Positions 50,748 to 59,680 of a stretch of 64,000 nucleotides of DNA are shown piece after piece. How positions within the stretch are numbered: position 1 is the stretch's first letter; each line of letters starts with the position of its first letter. A model generated the notes under the pieces. That model was not told the origin of the DNA and ran no database searches. It was given only the letters and a program-made list of their open reading frames with translations. The translations under genes were made by a program, and so were the position numbers. The stretch comes from Croceivirga thetidis (lineage in GTDB: Bacteria > Bacteroidota > Bacteroidia > Flavobacteriales > Flavobacteriaceae): positions 1,237,146-1,301,145 of the forward strand of contig NZ_JAAWWL010000001.1 in the NCBI RefSeq assembly GCF_012272815.1, written 5' to 3'.

Positions 50748-53477
50748 ATGCGCTTTTTTGTGTTCTTCCTTTTTGTTGGAACCATTTCTGCACAGGAAAT
50801 CAGTTCCGTATCTGGAAAAGTAATTTCGAGCTTTGAACAGAATCAACTACCATTGGTTACAATTAGTTTAGAAGGATTCAATATAGTTTCAAAAACCGAT
50901 GCAGAAGGCAACTTTATTTTAAAATCAAACCACAAGGGGGAGCTTATTCTTCAGTTATATATTGATGGATATCGAACAAAGCGAATTCCAATTTTTCTTG
51001 AAGGAAATGACATCGATTTGGGTAACATCCTACTGGAAAAAGATATTACCCTTGATCAAGCAGACAATCTCATTACCCTTACCGACGCAGATTTATCCGA
51101 CGATACGGCAACCATTGAAAATGCTACGGGGCTTTTACAGGCTACCCGAGATGTGTTTTTGACCCGAGCTGCATTTGATTTCGGTCAGGCTTTTTTTCGA
51201 GTTCGCGGATATGATTCGCGAAATGGGGAGGTACTTATCAATGGAATTCGCATGAACAGATTTTTTGACGGAAGACCACAATGGAACAACTGGGGCGGAT
51301 TAAATGATGTAGTTAGAAACCAAGAATTCACCAATGGACTGGAAGCGTCTGATTACACCTTTGGCGGGATTTTAGGGAACACCAACATTAATACGAGGCC
51401 TTCCGGACTCCGTCCAGGAACTCGAATGTCTTTCTCCGCCTCAAATCGTACATATGCCGGTCGTATCATGGCAACGCATACCTCCAGGGCAAACAACAGT
51501 GGTCTAGGTTATTCAATTTCAGCTTCTCGAAGATGGGCAGAATCTGGCTATATTGATGGTACTTTATATGATGCATATTCCTTCTTTGGTGCATTGGAAT
51601 ATGAAATCAATCCTCGGAACACGGTAATGGCTACTGCCATTTTAGCTAAAAACCGCCGAGGTCGCTCCTCTGCTGTAACACAAGAGGTGTTTGAGTTGGG
51701 TGGTAATCAATATAATCCCTACTGGGGCGACCAAGATGGGCAAATTCGAAACTCGCGTGAGCGGAATATTTTTGAACCAATTTTTATGCTCAATCATTTT
51801 TATAATGATGATAAATTGAAAGTGTCTTCAGGAGCTGCATTTCAGTTTGGTCGAAGCACTAGAAGCCGCTTAGGTTATTTTAATGCTCCGAATCCCGACC
51901 CGACCTATTACCGTTATCTTCCAAGCTTTTACATTAATAATCCTATTGGTGCCGATTTTACCAATGCCAACTTGGCAAGCGAAGGTTTTCAAGAAAATTC
52001 GCAAGTGAACTGGCCCAATTTATACGCCGCCAATGGGAATAAGACCAACAATGACAAAGCTGCCTATGTGCTTTATGATGACGTGGTTGACGGACAAAAA
52101 TTGTTTTTCAATGCGGTTGCAAACTGGAATGTCAACAATGAACTTCAATTGGATTTCGGTGTTGGTTACCAATCATTGACCTCAGAAAACTATGCTGAAA
52201 TACAAGATTTGTTGGGGGCGGAATTTCACGAAGATATTGACCCATTTTCAGATACACGAAATAATATTGAAGGGACTGCCAACAAAACAGACGGGGAAGT
52301 TTTCAACTATAACTATGAGATAAAAGCATCTAAACTCAATGGATTCGTACAATTAAGTTCCCAAGTTGGCAGATGGAACGGATTTATCTCTAGCGAGATT
52401 CAACATTCGTTCTATCAAAGAAATGGACGTTTTCAAAACGAGCGCTTCCTAAACAATTCTTTAGGAACCAGTGAAGAAGTGATTTTTACCTCCTACGGCG
52501 TCAAAGGTGGTATCGGCCATCAAATCACAGGCCGACATTGGCTTAAAGCAAATGCCGGAATCCTGAAAAGACCACCTTCCCTACAAAATACTTTTATTAA
52601 TCCCCGAGAGAATAATTTAGTCGTCCCAGATATACAAATGGAGACCATCTCAGCGGTCGATTTTAGCTATTTTCTTCGATTACCAGATTTGACAGGTAGA
52701 CTCACAGGGTTCTATACGCGATTTCAAAATACAACAGACATCAATTTCTTCTTTGTTGATGCTGGTGTGGGCTCCGATTTTGTTCAAGAGGTAATTACTG
52801 GTCTAGACAAACTGCACATGGGAATAGAAGCTGGGTTTGAATATCAAATTTCACCAGATGTCAAACTTTCGTTGGCGGCCAATGTCGGGAAATACCTTTT
52901 TGCAAGCGACCCTCAGGTTACCATAAATTTCGATACGGCAGGGCAAGAAGAACCAATTGACCCTGGCGGAGCTATAAACCTAGGCATCGCTAATATTAAA
53001 GACTACAAATTAGCTCAAGGCCCACAAAAGGCAGTTGCCTTTGGTGTGGAGTACAGATCCCCAAAGTATTGGTGGGTTGGAGCCACGGCCAATTATTTGG
53101 CGAACAACTATGCTAGTATTTCGAGCATTACGCGAACACCGAGTTTCTTACTAAACCCAGAAACAGGAGCGCGCTTTGTTGATGCCACTGAAGAAAATGT
53201 CTCCAATCTACTCAGACAAAATGCGTTGAATGATTTTTACCTTTTGAACTTGGTCGGAGGTAAATCTTGGTTGAATAATGGGATATATGTCAGCGTTTTT
53301 GCGAGTGTCAATAACGCTTTTGATGCTGTTTTTAGAACTGGGGGCTATGAACAGAGCAGAAATGGGAATTTTGGGCAGTTGCAGCAGGATAATTTGCGTA
53401 ACAACCCCACTTTTGCCCCAAAATATTGGTATGGTTATGGGCGAACGTATTTTTTGAATTTGGCTGTAAGCTTTTAA
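50748..53477 (+). CDS. TonB-dependent receptor with CarboxypepD_reg-like domain
   Basis: A 909-residue outer-membrane receptor. It has a signal peptide (ending TISAQ), a carboxypeptidase-regulatory-like domain (about 17-100), a plug carrying FRVRGYDSRNGEVLINGIRMNRFFDGRP, and a large barrel ending in LNLAVSF. The plug has an unusual density of aromatic and charged residues. It is divergent from the secreted nuclease and 88 bp upstream of the DUF5689/lamin-tail lipoprotein, so its cargo may be products of that nuclease. Confidence 0.88.
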   Translation: MRFFVFFLFVGTISAQEISSVSGKVISSFEQNQLPLVTISLEGFNIVSKTDAEGNFILKSNHKGELILQLYIDGYRTKRIPIFLEGNDIDLGNILLEKDITLDQADNLITLTDADLSDDTATIENATGLLQATRDVFLTRAAFDFGQAFFRVRGYDSRNGEVLINGIRMNRFFDGRPQWNNWGGLNDVVRNQEFTNGLEASDYTFGGILGNTNINTRPSGLRPGTRMSFSASNRTYAGRIMATHTSRANNSGLGYSISASRRWAESGYIDGTLYDAYSFFGALEYEINPRNTVMATAILAKNRRGRSSAVTQEVFELGGNQYNPYWGDQDGQIRNSRERNIFEPIFMLNHFYNDDKLKVSSGAAFQFGRSTRSRLGYFNAPNPDPTYYRYLPSFYINNPIGADFTNANLASEGFQENSQVNWPNLYAANGNKTNNDKAAYVLYDDVVDGQKLFFNAVANWNVNNELQLDFGVGYQSLTSENYAEIQDLLGAEFHEDIDPFSDTRNNIEGTANKTDGEVFNYNYEIKASKLNGFVQLSSQVGRWNGFISSEIQHSFYQRNGRFQNERFLNNSLGTSEEVIFTSYGVKGGIGHQITGRHWLKANAGILKRPPSLQNTFINPRENNLVVPDIQMETISAVDFSYFLRLPDLTGRLTGFYTRFQNTTDINFFFVDAGVGSDFVQEVITGLDKLHMGIEAGFEYQISPDVKLSLAANVGKYLFASDPQVTINFDTAGQEEPIDPGGAINLGIANIKDYKLAQGPQKAVAFGVEYRSPKYWWVGATANYLANNYASISSITRTPSFLLNPETGARFVDATEENVSNLLRQNALNDFYLLNLVGGKSWLNNGIYVSVFASVNNAFDAVFRTGGYEQSRNGNFGQLQQDNLRNNPTFAPKYWYGYGRTYFLNLAVSF

Positions 53478-53484
53478 AAAGATT

Positions 53485-53554
53485 ACACCTCCCTTAATCC
53501 CTCCTTTTTAGGAGGGAAACCTCCCCTCTACAAAGAGGGGACTGAGGGGTGTGT
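53485..53554. repeat. REP-like double hairpin between receptor and lipoprotein genes
   Basis: TCCCTCCT (53498-53505) pairs with AGGAGGGA (53510-53517), and CCCCTCT (53523-53529) pairs with AGAGGGG (53534-53540). Outer arms ACACC and GGTGT (about 53485 and 53548) close the set. The composition, C- and G-rich arms in an AT-rich genome, marks it as an intergenic mobile-type palindrome. It can also reduce transcription into the lipoprotein gene. Confidence 0.6.
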
Positions 53555-53565
53555 GAAAAAAGAAA

Positions 53566-54912
53566 ATGATAAAAAAGGTATTCTTTTTGGTGATTTTAAG
53601 TTTGTTCGGATGTGTCAACGACAATGATTTTGACCCAATCGAGACGACATGTGAAGCCAATTTACAGGCCAATGCTACTTTTGATCAAGTCAAGAATTTA
53701 TACCAGGGAGATATTCTTCAAATACAGGAAGATTGGATAATCGAGGGGTATGTGGTTTCATCAGATAAAGCCGGCAACTTTTTTAGCGTACTTCATTTTC
53801 AGGACAACCCTGTCAATGCCACCCAAGGATTTCAGATAGAACTAGATTTGTTTGAGACCCATTTGTTATTTGAACCAGGGCAAAAGATCGCAATTAAGAC
53901 CAAAGGCCTTTATTTGGGGAAAAGTCGTGAGGTTTTCAAATTAGGCGGCACATTTGCGGGCTTTGGTAATGTTGCGGTCGGGAGACTTCCAGCCCTGAAA
54001 GTTCCAGAGCATATTTTCCGTAGTTGTGAAGGGGTTGTTCAATTGGAGCCCAAAAAAATTGGTATTCCTGAAATTGATTCCAGTTTAACAAACACTTTAG
54101 TAACCTTGGATAGTCTTCAATTTTTAATTGATGATTTTGGAAAACCCTTTGCAGACCCTCAAGAAGAAACTGAGCGAATTATGGAAGATTGCTCTGGGAA
54201 TTTGGTTCCGCTACGCAATTCGGGTTTTTCCGATTTTCAGTCTGAAATTGTTTTTGAGGAAAATGGCAACGTTACCGGGGTACTGCTTCAGGAAAATGAT
54301 GACTTTTTCTTAGCGATTAGAGACTTGAATGATATTGATTTTTCCGATGAACGTTGTGCCGATCTAAGACAGACATCCAATCAGTTTTTCTTTTCAGAAC
54401 TGGCCGATCCCAATAACAATTCGGGAGCGCGATTTGTAGAGTTGTACAATGCCTCAGATGAAAGTATCAATCTTGAAGGATGGACAATTCGGAGATATAC
54501 GAATGCGAATACCGAGATAAGTTCAACAATTGATTTATCCGGATATGCAATAAGTCCTCAAAGCACCTTTGTAATCTCTCCTAATTCTGAAGAATTTGAA
54601 TTGGTCTATGGCTTTCCACCCGATTTGGGCGTCAGCACCAATAGCCCTGCAGATTCCAATGGTGATGATAACTTAGAATTAGTTGACCCTTTTGGTGTGA
54701 TTATCGATGTTTTTGGTGTTATTGGTGAAGATGGAACCGGAACTAACCATGAATTTGAAGATGGTAAGGCAATACGTAAGCTAGAAGTTTCACAAGGCAA
54801 TTCAGTTTACACTTTTTCAGAGTGGAGTATATTCAATGATTCGGGCGAATCAGGAACATTTAACGAGCCCCAAAACGCTCCAGAAGATTTTAGTCCTGGT
54901 TTAAGAATCTAG
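53566..54912 (+). CDS. DUF5689 and lamin-tail domain lipoprotein
   Basis: A 448-residue surface lipoprotein (LSLFGC, Cys16). Residues about 35-260 match DUF5689, an OB-fold-like beta domain (IIEGYVVSSDKAGNFFSVLHFQD). Residues about 285-400 are a lamin-tail domain (FFSELADPNNNSGARFVELYNASDESINLEGW). Lamin-tail domains occur with secreted nucleases in many bacteria and may attach DNA or hold proteins at the surface. It is downstream of the TonB receptor with a REP-like hairpin between, and the secreted nuclease is on the other side. Confidence 0.85.
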   Translation: MIKKVFFLVILSLFGCVNDNDFDPIETTCEANLQANATFDQVKNLYQGDILQIQEDWIIEGYVVSSDKAGNFFSVLHFQDNPVNATQGFQIELDLFETHLLFEPGQKIAIKTKGLYLGKSREVFKLGGTFAGFGNVAVGRLPALKVPEHIFRSCEGVVQLEPKKIGIPEIDSSLTNTLVTLDSLQFLIDDFGKPFADPQEETERIMEDCSGNLVPLRNSGFSDFQSEIVFEENGNVTGVLLQENDDFFLAIRDLNDIDFSDERCADLRQTSNQFFFSELADPNNNSGARFVELYNASDESINLEGWTIRRYTNANTEISSTIDLSGYAISPQSTFVISPNSEEFELVYGFPPDLGVSTNSPADSNGDDNLELVDPFGVIIDVFGVIGEDGTGTNHEFEDGKAIRKLEVSQGNSVYTFSEWSIFNDSGESGTFNEPQNAPEDFSPGLRI

Positions 54913-54978
54913 ACTTCCATAATATTCTTAAGCAATTGTTATTTGATAAATGCTATTAGTTTGAGTTTGAACAATACT

Positions 54979-55006
54979 AAAAAAGGGGTTTTCAAACCCC
55001 TTTTTT
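54979..55006. terminator. Bidirectional terminator
   Basis: AAAAAAGGGGTT pairs with AACCCCTTTTTT around a short loop. Both strands give a T-run, so it can end the lipoprotein gene and the convergent XRE gene. Confidence 0.8.
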
Positions 55007-55014
55007 AAAAGTAT

Positions 55015-55389
55015 CTATGCATTTTGATTTTCTAATTCTAACTCAGCAATTTGTTCGTCAACCTGTTTTCTTTGCTCTTTTAAAAGTTCTATCAATAAAG
55101 TATAAAAATTTATACCGAGTTTTTCCGCATAGGCCTCAATTATATCCATATCTGCTTTGCGTGTTCCTTTCTCAAATTCACTGACGTGAGATTGACTGAA
55201 ACCAAATTTTACGATTGCCTTTTGCTTAATATCATTGTCATTTCGTAATTTTTTGAGCAATGGTCCTGCTGTTGGAATACTTCCTAGAAGTAATTCACAT
55301 CTTTCCCTTGAGGGAACCTGAGATGCTCGTCGGTTTCTTAAAGCTTTCTTTTTACTTTCAACCGACCTCTTTATTGTTGAATTTGTCAT
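55015..55389 (-). CDS. XRE family transcriptional regulator
   Basis: A 124-residue DNA-binding protein. A basic N-terminal tail (about 1-30) precedes a helix-turn-helix: LLKKLRNDNDIKQKAIVKFGFSQSHVSEFEKGTRKADMDIIEAYAEKLGI, given here for its HTH residues QKAIVKFGFSQSHVSEFE. The C-terminus is a short coiled coil (LIELLKEQRKQVDEQIAELE), likely for dimerisation. It follows an unknown gene on the same strand with 37 bp between, and an AT-rich region upstream carries an inverted repeat it could bind. Confidence 0.8.
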   Translation of the reverse strand: MTNSTIKRSVESKKKALRNRRASQVPSRERCELLLGSIPTAGPLLKKLRNDNDIKQKAIVKFGFSQSHVSEFEKGTRKADMDIIEAYAEKLGINFYTLLIELLKEQRKQVDEQIAELELENQNA

Positions 55390-55426
55390 TATTATCGATT
55401 TATGGCTTTACTGGGTAAAAGGGAAA

Positions 55427-55762
55427 TTAGCTAGCAAGAGATTCAATTATTTCAATCAATCTTTCACTTGCAATATTCCACTTTTCTTTTGTGGCATCAA
55501 ATCCTTCACCATACTTGTCTCTTACATATCTAAAAGATTTCATTCCTGGTTTATATAATTTTTCTCCGAGACTATAGAAAGTGTAATAAGATTTGATTTT
55601 CTCCCATGTAATGTTGAGCTTTCTATTGCGTTTTCCTTTAATGCTTGGAACACCGCTTTTCTTTAGCTCTTCCGCCTGATTTATTGCACTATTTAAATTT
55701 TCTCTTAATTGATACAGTTCATTAAGAGTAAGGTCCTTTCGTAGTTGTGTTTTCTTTTGCAT
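55427..55762 (-). CDS. Hypothetical protein upstream of the XRE regulator
   Basis: A 111-residue protein I do not recognise. It has a helical, charged N-terminus (LTLNELYQLRENLNSAINQAEEL) with a basic patch GKRNRKLN, then aromatic-rich SYYTFYSLGEKLY and a C-terminal helix. No toxin or nuclease motif is visible. The pair may be a small accessory or selfish unit with the XRE gene, but there is no evidence of a toxin. Its surroundings are more AT-rich than the rest of the window. Confidence 0.6.
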   Translation of the reverse strand: MQKKTQLRKDLTLNELYQLRENLNSAINQAEELKKSGVPSIKGKRNRKLNITWEKIKSYYTFYSLGEKLYKPGMKSFRYVRDKYGEGFDATKEKWNIASERLIEIIESLAS

Positions 55763-56147
55763 GTTGGACTAATTTTTGAAACGGTAGCTGTTGTTGCCAA
55801 AATTTTGAAATTTTTCATGTCATTTTGTTTTAAGATTTTAGGACGAATATACAATATATCTGTAAATATAGATATTAATTATTAAAATTTAGGATAATAA
55901 AATATTTTTTAACATAAATTAATATCTAATTATCTTGATTGTTTGTATATGTCAAATAATCAGTCAACAAGTAAGAGTTTCTGCAAGCCTTTTTCAAAAA
56001 TATATTTCGGTTTAAATAGTTTTATACATAGGGCTTTTTAAGATTTATGTCGTTAGGATAAGACTTGTCCGCCTCATATAACTCTAAAAGATTTTATTCC
56101 CAGTATAAGAAACTAAACCCACCTCGAATTTGTAATTTAGGGGTACT
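55763..56147. other. AT-rich intergenic region upstream of the ankyrin gene
   Basis: A 385-bp, strongly AT-rich gap between divergent genes. It contains an inverted repeat (55856-55875) and a 30-codon plus-strand ORF (55949-56041) that I do not accept. I see no tRNA or known RNA. Confidence 0.5.
55856..55875. promoter_or_regulatory. Inverted repeat in front of the XRE pair
   Basis: ATATCT (55856-55861) and AGATAT (55870-55875) are perfect 6-bp arms with an 8-nt spacer, in a region where the minus-strand promoter of the unknown gene should lie. Confidence 0.35.
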
Positions 56148-56630
56148 ATGAGCAATACCGAAGCTTTTTTTAATTCAATCAGAAACGGTGACCTTGCCGC
56201 TGTTAAAAATGCGCTTGCTGAAGACGCAAAAATGGTCAACACCACAGATGCTAGGGGCTCTACACCTTTGGTATTGGCCACCTATTACAATCAAGAAGCC
56301 ATTGCCAAATTGTTGTTGGAACAAGGTGCTGCTATTAATGCAACAGATGGGTCAGATAATACCGCCTTAATGGGCGTGTGCTTTAAAGGGTATTTAGAAC
56401 TTGCCAAACTTCTCTTGGAATCTGGGGCAGATGTCAACCACCAAAACTCAATGGGCGCCACATCATTAATTTATGCCGCTACTTTCAATAAACTTGAAAT
56501 CGCCAAATTACTCTTGGAGCATGGGGCCAGCTTATCACAAAAAGATGCAAGGGGGAGTACCGCTCTAGACCACGCCAAAAATCAAGGTTTTCAAGAAATA
56601 ATTGAACTTTTTGAGAGTTATCTCTCTTGA
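56148..56630 (+). CDS. Ankyrin repeat protein
   Basis: A 160-residue protein made of about four ankyrin repeats. The repeat pattern is visible as TDARGSTPLVLATYYNQEAIAKLLLEQGA, then TDGSDNTALMGVCFKGYLELAKLLLESGADVNHQNSMGATSLIYAATFNKLEIAKLLLEHGA (each repeat ending LLLExGA). It has no signal peptide, so it acts in the cytoplasm as a protein-binding scaffold. It is translationally coupled to the NUDIX gene (TGATG). Confidence 0.92.
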   Translation: MSNTEAFFNSIRNGDLAAVKNALAEDAKMVNTTDARGSTPLVLATYYNQEAIAKLLLEQGAAINATDGSDNTALMGVCFKGYLELAKLLLESGADVNHQNSMGATSLIYAATFNKLEIAKLLLEHGASLSQKDARGSTALDHAKNQGFQEIIELFESYLS

Positions 56631-57253
56631 TGGAGGCCAAAAAACAACTTAATCTAGCCAAACGAATAAAAGCAATTGCCGAAACAGGCTTGGTCTACGC
56701 CCAAGGTGATTATGATAAGGATCGCTATACTGAATTACGCGCGATAAGTCTCGAGCTTATGGCACAATTGGCGAACAGCCCGATGACCGTTTTGAATGAA
56801 TTTTTTATTCCGCAAAAAGACTACCCCACTCCTAAAGTTGATGTTCGTGCCTTTGTCTTGAATGAAAACAACGAAATTTTAATGGCCAAGGAACGCTCAG
56901 ATGGTAAATGGACCATACCTGGCGGTTGGTCGGATATCGGTTGCACACCAAGCGAGGTGGCTATAAAAGAAGTGCAAGAAGAAACTGGTTTAGAAGTTGC
57001 AGCGAATCGTGTTTTGGCAATTTATGATAAGCAACGCCATGCGCACCCGCACGAACCAATATATGTCTACAAGATGGTATTTCACTGTCTGTTGCAGGGT
57101 GGTGAATTGAAGGCTGGTTTTGATATGTTGGATGCCGCGTTTTTCCCCTTGGATAGACTGCCTGAACTATCTGAAATTCGCATATTGGAGTCACAATTGC
57201 AACAATTGCACCAAATGGTGGTCAAGGACCAAAAAGAAGTATATTTCGATTAA
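56630..57253 (+). CDS. NUDIX hydrolase with N-terminal NUDIX_N2-type domain
   Basis: A 207-residue hydrolase. An N-terminal domain (about 1-60, LAKRIKAIAETGLVYAQGDYD) of the kind found in ADP-ribose or related pyrophosphatases precedes the NUDIX box. The box reads GGWSDIGCTPSEVAIKEVQEETG: the catalytic KEVQEE helix is intact, but the glutamate of G-x5-E is replaced by cysteine. The ATG at 56630 overlaps the ankyrin stop (TGATG). Substrate unknown. Confidence 0.88.
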   Translation: MEAKKQLNLAKRIKAIAETGLVYAQGDYDKDRYTELRAISLELMAQLANSPMTVLNEFFIPQKDYPTPKVDVRAFVLNENNEILMAKERSDGKWTIPGGWSDIGCTPSEVAIKEVQEETGLEVAANRVLAIYDKQRHAHPHEPIYVYKMVFHCLLQGGELKAGFDMLDAAFFPLDRLPELSEIRILESQLQQLHQMVVKDQKEVYFD

Positions 57254-57255
57254 TT

Positions 57256-58026
57256 ATGGAGGAATTGAATGTAGCCTTGATTCAGTCGCATTTGCTTTGG
57301 GAAAATCCACAAGCAAATCGCTTAATGTTCGCTGAAAAAATTCAAAATTTACCAGAAAGTGTTGATTTAATCGTGCTACCCGAAATGTTTACTACGGGCT
57401 TTACCATGCAGCCCACTAACATTGACGATACTGAATGCGAAAAAACTTTGGATTGGATGCAAGATCTTGCCAAAACGAACCAGGTAGCCCTAACGGGAAG
57501 TATTGTTTTTAAAGAAAAGGAATACTACTACAATAGGTTGTTTTTTGTACATCCAGAAGGGCAATACAAAGTCTATAACAAACGGCATACCTTTTCATTG
57601 GCTGGTGAACACAAAGTATATGAACCCGGACTTAATAAGTTACTGGTCGATTTCAAGGGCTTTAAAATCTGCCCATTGATTTGCTATGACCTACGTTTTC
57701 CGGTTTGGGCCAGAAATGCTGAGGATTATGATATACTGTTATACGTTGCAAATTGGCCAAAACCAAGAATTTCTGCTTGGGATGCTTTACTAAAAGCAAG
57801 AGCCATTGAGAATATGGCCTATTGTATTGGCGTCAATCGTGTTGGCTTGGACGGAACCGGCCATCAGTATCCAGGTCATTCTGCTGTTTATAATGTTCTA
57901 GGGGAGCAAAAGGTCTATTCCGAGAAAGAGTCTATTTTAACAACAACCCTATCGAAATCTCACATAGCCGACTGCCGAAACAAGCTAAAATTTTTAGAGG
58001 ATAGAGATGAGTTTAATTTGTTATAA
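57256..58026 (+). CDS. Nitrilase-family amidase (omega-amidase type)
   Basis: A 256-residue carbon-nitrogen hydrolase. The catalytic triad is E43 (LPEMFTTGF), K109 (VYNKRHTF) and C143 (LICYDLRFP). The YNKRHTFSLAGEH stretch and the size match YafV/Nit2 omega-amidases, which deamidate alpha-ketoglutaramate or alpha-ketosuccinamate, sometimes as metabolite repair. It starts 2 bp after the NUDIX stop, so both may serve metabolite clean-up. Its end overlaps the convergent Ig-like gene by 14 bp. Confidence 0.9.
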   Translation: MEELNVALIQSHLLWENPQANRLMFAEKIQNLPESVDLIVLPEMFTTGFTMQPTNIDDTECEKTLDWMQDLAKTNQVALTGSIVFKEKEYYYNRLFFVHPEGQYKVYNKRHTFSLAGEHKVYEPGLNKLLVDFKGFKICPLICYDLRFPVWARNAEDYDILLYVANWPKPRISAWDALLKARAIENMAYCIGVNRVGLDGTGHQYPGHSAVYNVLGEQKVYSEKESILTTTLSKSHIADCRNKLKFLEDRDEFNLL

Positions 58027-59632
58027 CGAAAGATTGGTTATTCTCCCAATTAGCTCGCATCTCTATAATATCAGGAAAATGTACAATTCGTTCTGGCTGC
58101 ATTTTTTTTAAGTAGTTGCCTGTATCCCACATTTTGTTTCCGTTAGAATCGAAAATAACCCTAACGGCATAATTACCAACTTTTAAATTATTAAACTCTA
58201 ACAATTTGGGTTCTTCGGCATACAACTCGCGTTGTAATTCTCCTTTCTCATTAGTTAGTTGCACAATAATTGGATATTCTACAGCGCCGCTTACACTAAA
58301 ACTTAGATTGCCATAATCGGCATAGCTGCCTGTAGATAAATTGTAAACCAAAGTATCGTTTTGTTCGCCGAAGAAATCTTCAATTGCACCGGGCAGCATA
58401 CTTATCAGATAATTTTGATTGTCCAAAACTTCAAAATCGAAATCAACCTTGTTTTTTATCGTGTCCAATTTTAATGCGTAAGGAACCTTCAAAGTATCTT
58501 TATCAAAGATTCCAATACGTGTGGTATCAACATTTTGAATTGGTGTTGAAGCTGAAATCCAAAAAGACTCTTCAAAAGCTAGACTTCTTTGGTGACTTGA
58601 ACTAATAAGCAAAGTATCTAAAGGTAATTTTCTAGATTTCACGTTAAACGTATCCAATGCTTTTGCTGTTTCGTTCTTTACCACGAACAGTATAGAATCC
58701 AAGTCTGTAGGGGTTAGCCAATAATTAATGGAATCTTTATCCTCCACCTTCAATTGTTTCGTTCTTACAGAATCAGGGAGTTCACTTATGGTATTGATTT
58801 CTAAAGTTGAATCTAAAGAAGTGAATCCAAACAGGATTCGATTTTTTGCTTCAAAACTGGGTACCGATGCACGGTAATCGGGTACTTCTTTAAATAGACT
58901 TAAAAGATATACAGAGTCCGTTGGTAGTGTAATGGTATCCTCTAAAAATCCAATTTTATCGGCATTTTGATCAAACACATTGTTTTTTGACTCGTCTTTC
59001 ATGGCGAATAGTTTGTACTTGCCTTTTTTCAAGTTTTTAAGATCGAAAATTGGGAGACTATCAAGGGTATTTGTGATGTAGTTTGGAGGATATTTATAAA
59101 TAGTAGAATCGTTGTAAGCTGAATCGATTTCATAAAGCATGACGCTGACGAACTCATCTGCTTTGCGATTGAAGGCGTCTTTTATAGCACCTGATAAGGT
59201 CAGCGAATCTAGATAATCTCCAGTTGAAAACGTATAGGTAAAAAAGCTCAATGGGTTATTCTCATTATTATCAACAATACTTTGACCAAAATTTAGGGTA
59301 TATGTAGTATTCGCTCTAAGGGTGTCTTTAAAAGTGATTTCAACGTTCTTACTTGGTCCGCCTTGGGGTTTAATGTCTGGTATGTATTTCAGTGGTGGTG
59401 ATACAATAAGTTGATTTTGAACATCTTTCAGGGTAACGAACTCGTCGAAATATAGTTTAATGGTTTTCGCATCGAAATTAATGGATAGATTTTCAGGTTC
59501 TGCCCGCAACAAAACAGGCGGATCAATATCTTTTGGACCGCCGGAGGGTGTTCCTCGGCGAGCGCAGTTTATAAGGGCAATGACGAAAAATAGAATAAAT
59601 ACTAAACTGAAAATTCTTTTGAATAACAGCAT
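58013..59632 (-). CDS. Lipoprotein with SbsA-type Ig-like domain
   Basis: A 539-residue lipoprotein (ALINC, Cys23). The N-terminal CARRGTPSGGPKDIDPPVLLRAEP and the following Ig-like domain (about 35-140, KTIKLYFDEFVTL ... NTTYTLNFG) are a well-known flavobacterial pattern. A long central part is rich in Asp, Ser and Thr, and the end has a beta domain GNYAVRVIFDSNGNKMWDTGNYL. It is probably a surface or periplasmic structural protein. It overlaps the amidase gene by 14 bp at the stops. Confidence 0.85.
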   Translation of the reverse strand: MLLFKRIFSLVFILFFVIALINCARRGTPSGGPKDIDPPVLLRAEPENLSINFDAKTIKLYFDEFVTLKDVQNQLIVSPPLKYIPDIKPQGGPSKNVEITFKDTLRANTTYTLNFGQSIVDNNENNPLSFFTYTFSTGDYLDSLTLSGAIKDAFNRKADEFVSVMLYEIDSAYNDSTIYKYPPNYITNTLDSLPIFDLKNLKKGKYKLFAMKDESKNNVFDQNADKIGFLEDTITLPTDSVYLLSLFKEVPDYRASVPSFEAKNRILFGFTSLDSTLEINTISELPDSVRTKQLKVEDKDSINYWLTPTDLDSILFVVKNETAKALDTFNVKSRKLPLDTLLISSSHQRSLAFEESFWISASTPIQNVDTTRIGIFDKDTLKVPYALKLDTIKNKVDFDFEVLDNQNYLISMLPGAIEDFFGEQNDTLVYNLSTGSYADYGNLSFSVSGAVEYPIIVQLTNEKGELQRELYAEEPKLLEFNNLKVGNYAVRVIFDSNGNKMWDTGNYLKKMQPERIVHFPDIIEMRANWENNQSFVITN

Positions 59633-59680
59633 GAATCAAAAGGTTTTGGCAAAGAAACAATTTTTGATGTTAAGGATTTT

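Noticed and set aside
55015..55762. Type II toxin-antitoxin pair
   Set aside because: The XRE protein could be an antitoxin, but the partner has no toxin-like fold or motif and is larger than usual with a 37-bp gap in regulator-last order.
55949..56041. 30-codon plus-strand ORF in the AT-rich gap
   Set aside because: Composition is random-looking (many Ser, Lys, Phe), there is no promoter box at the right distance and no domain; short ORFs of this size are expected by chance.
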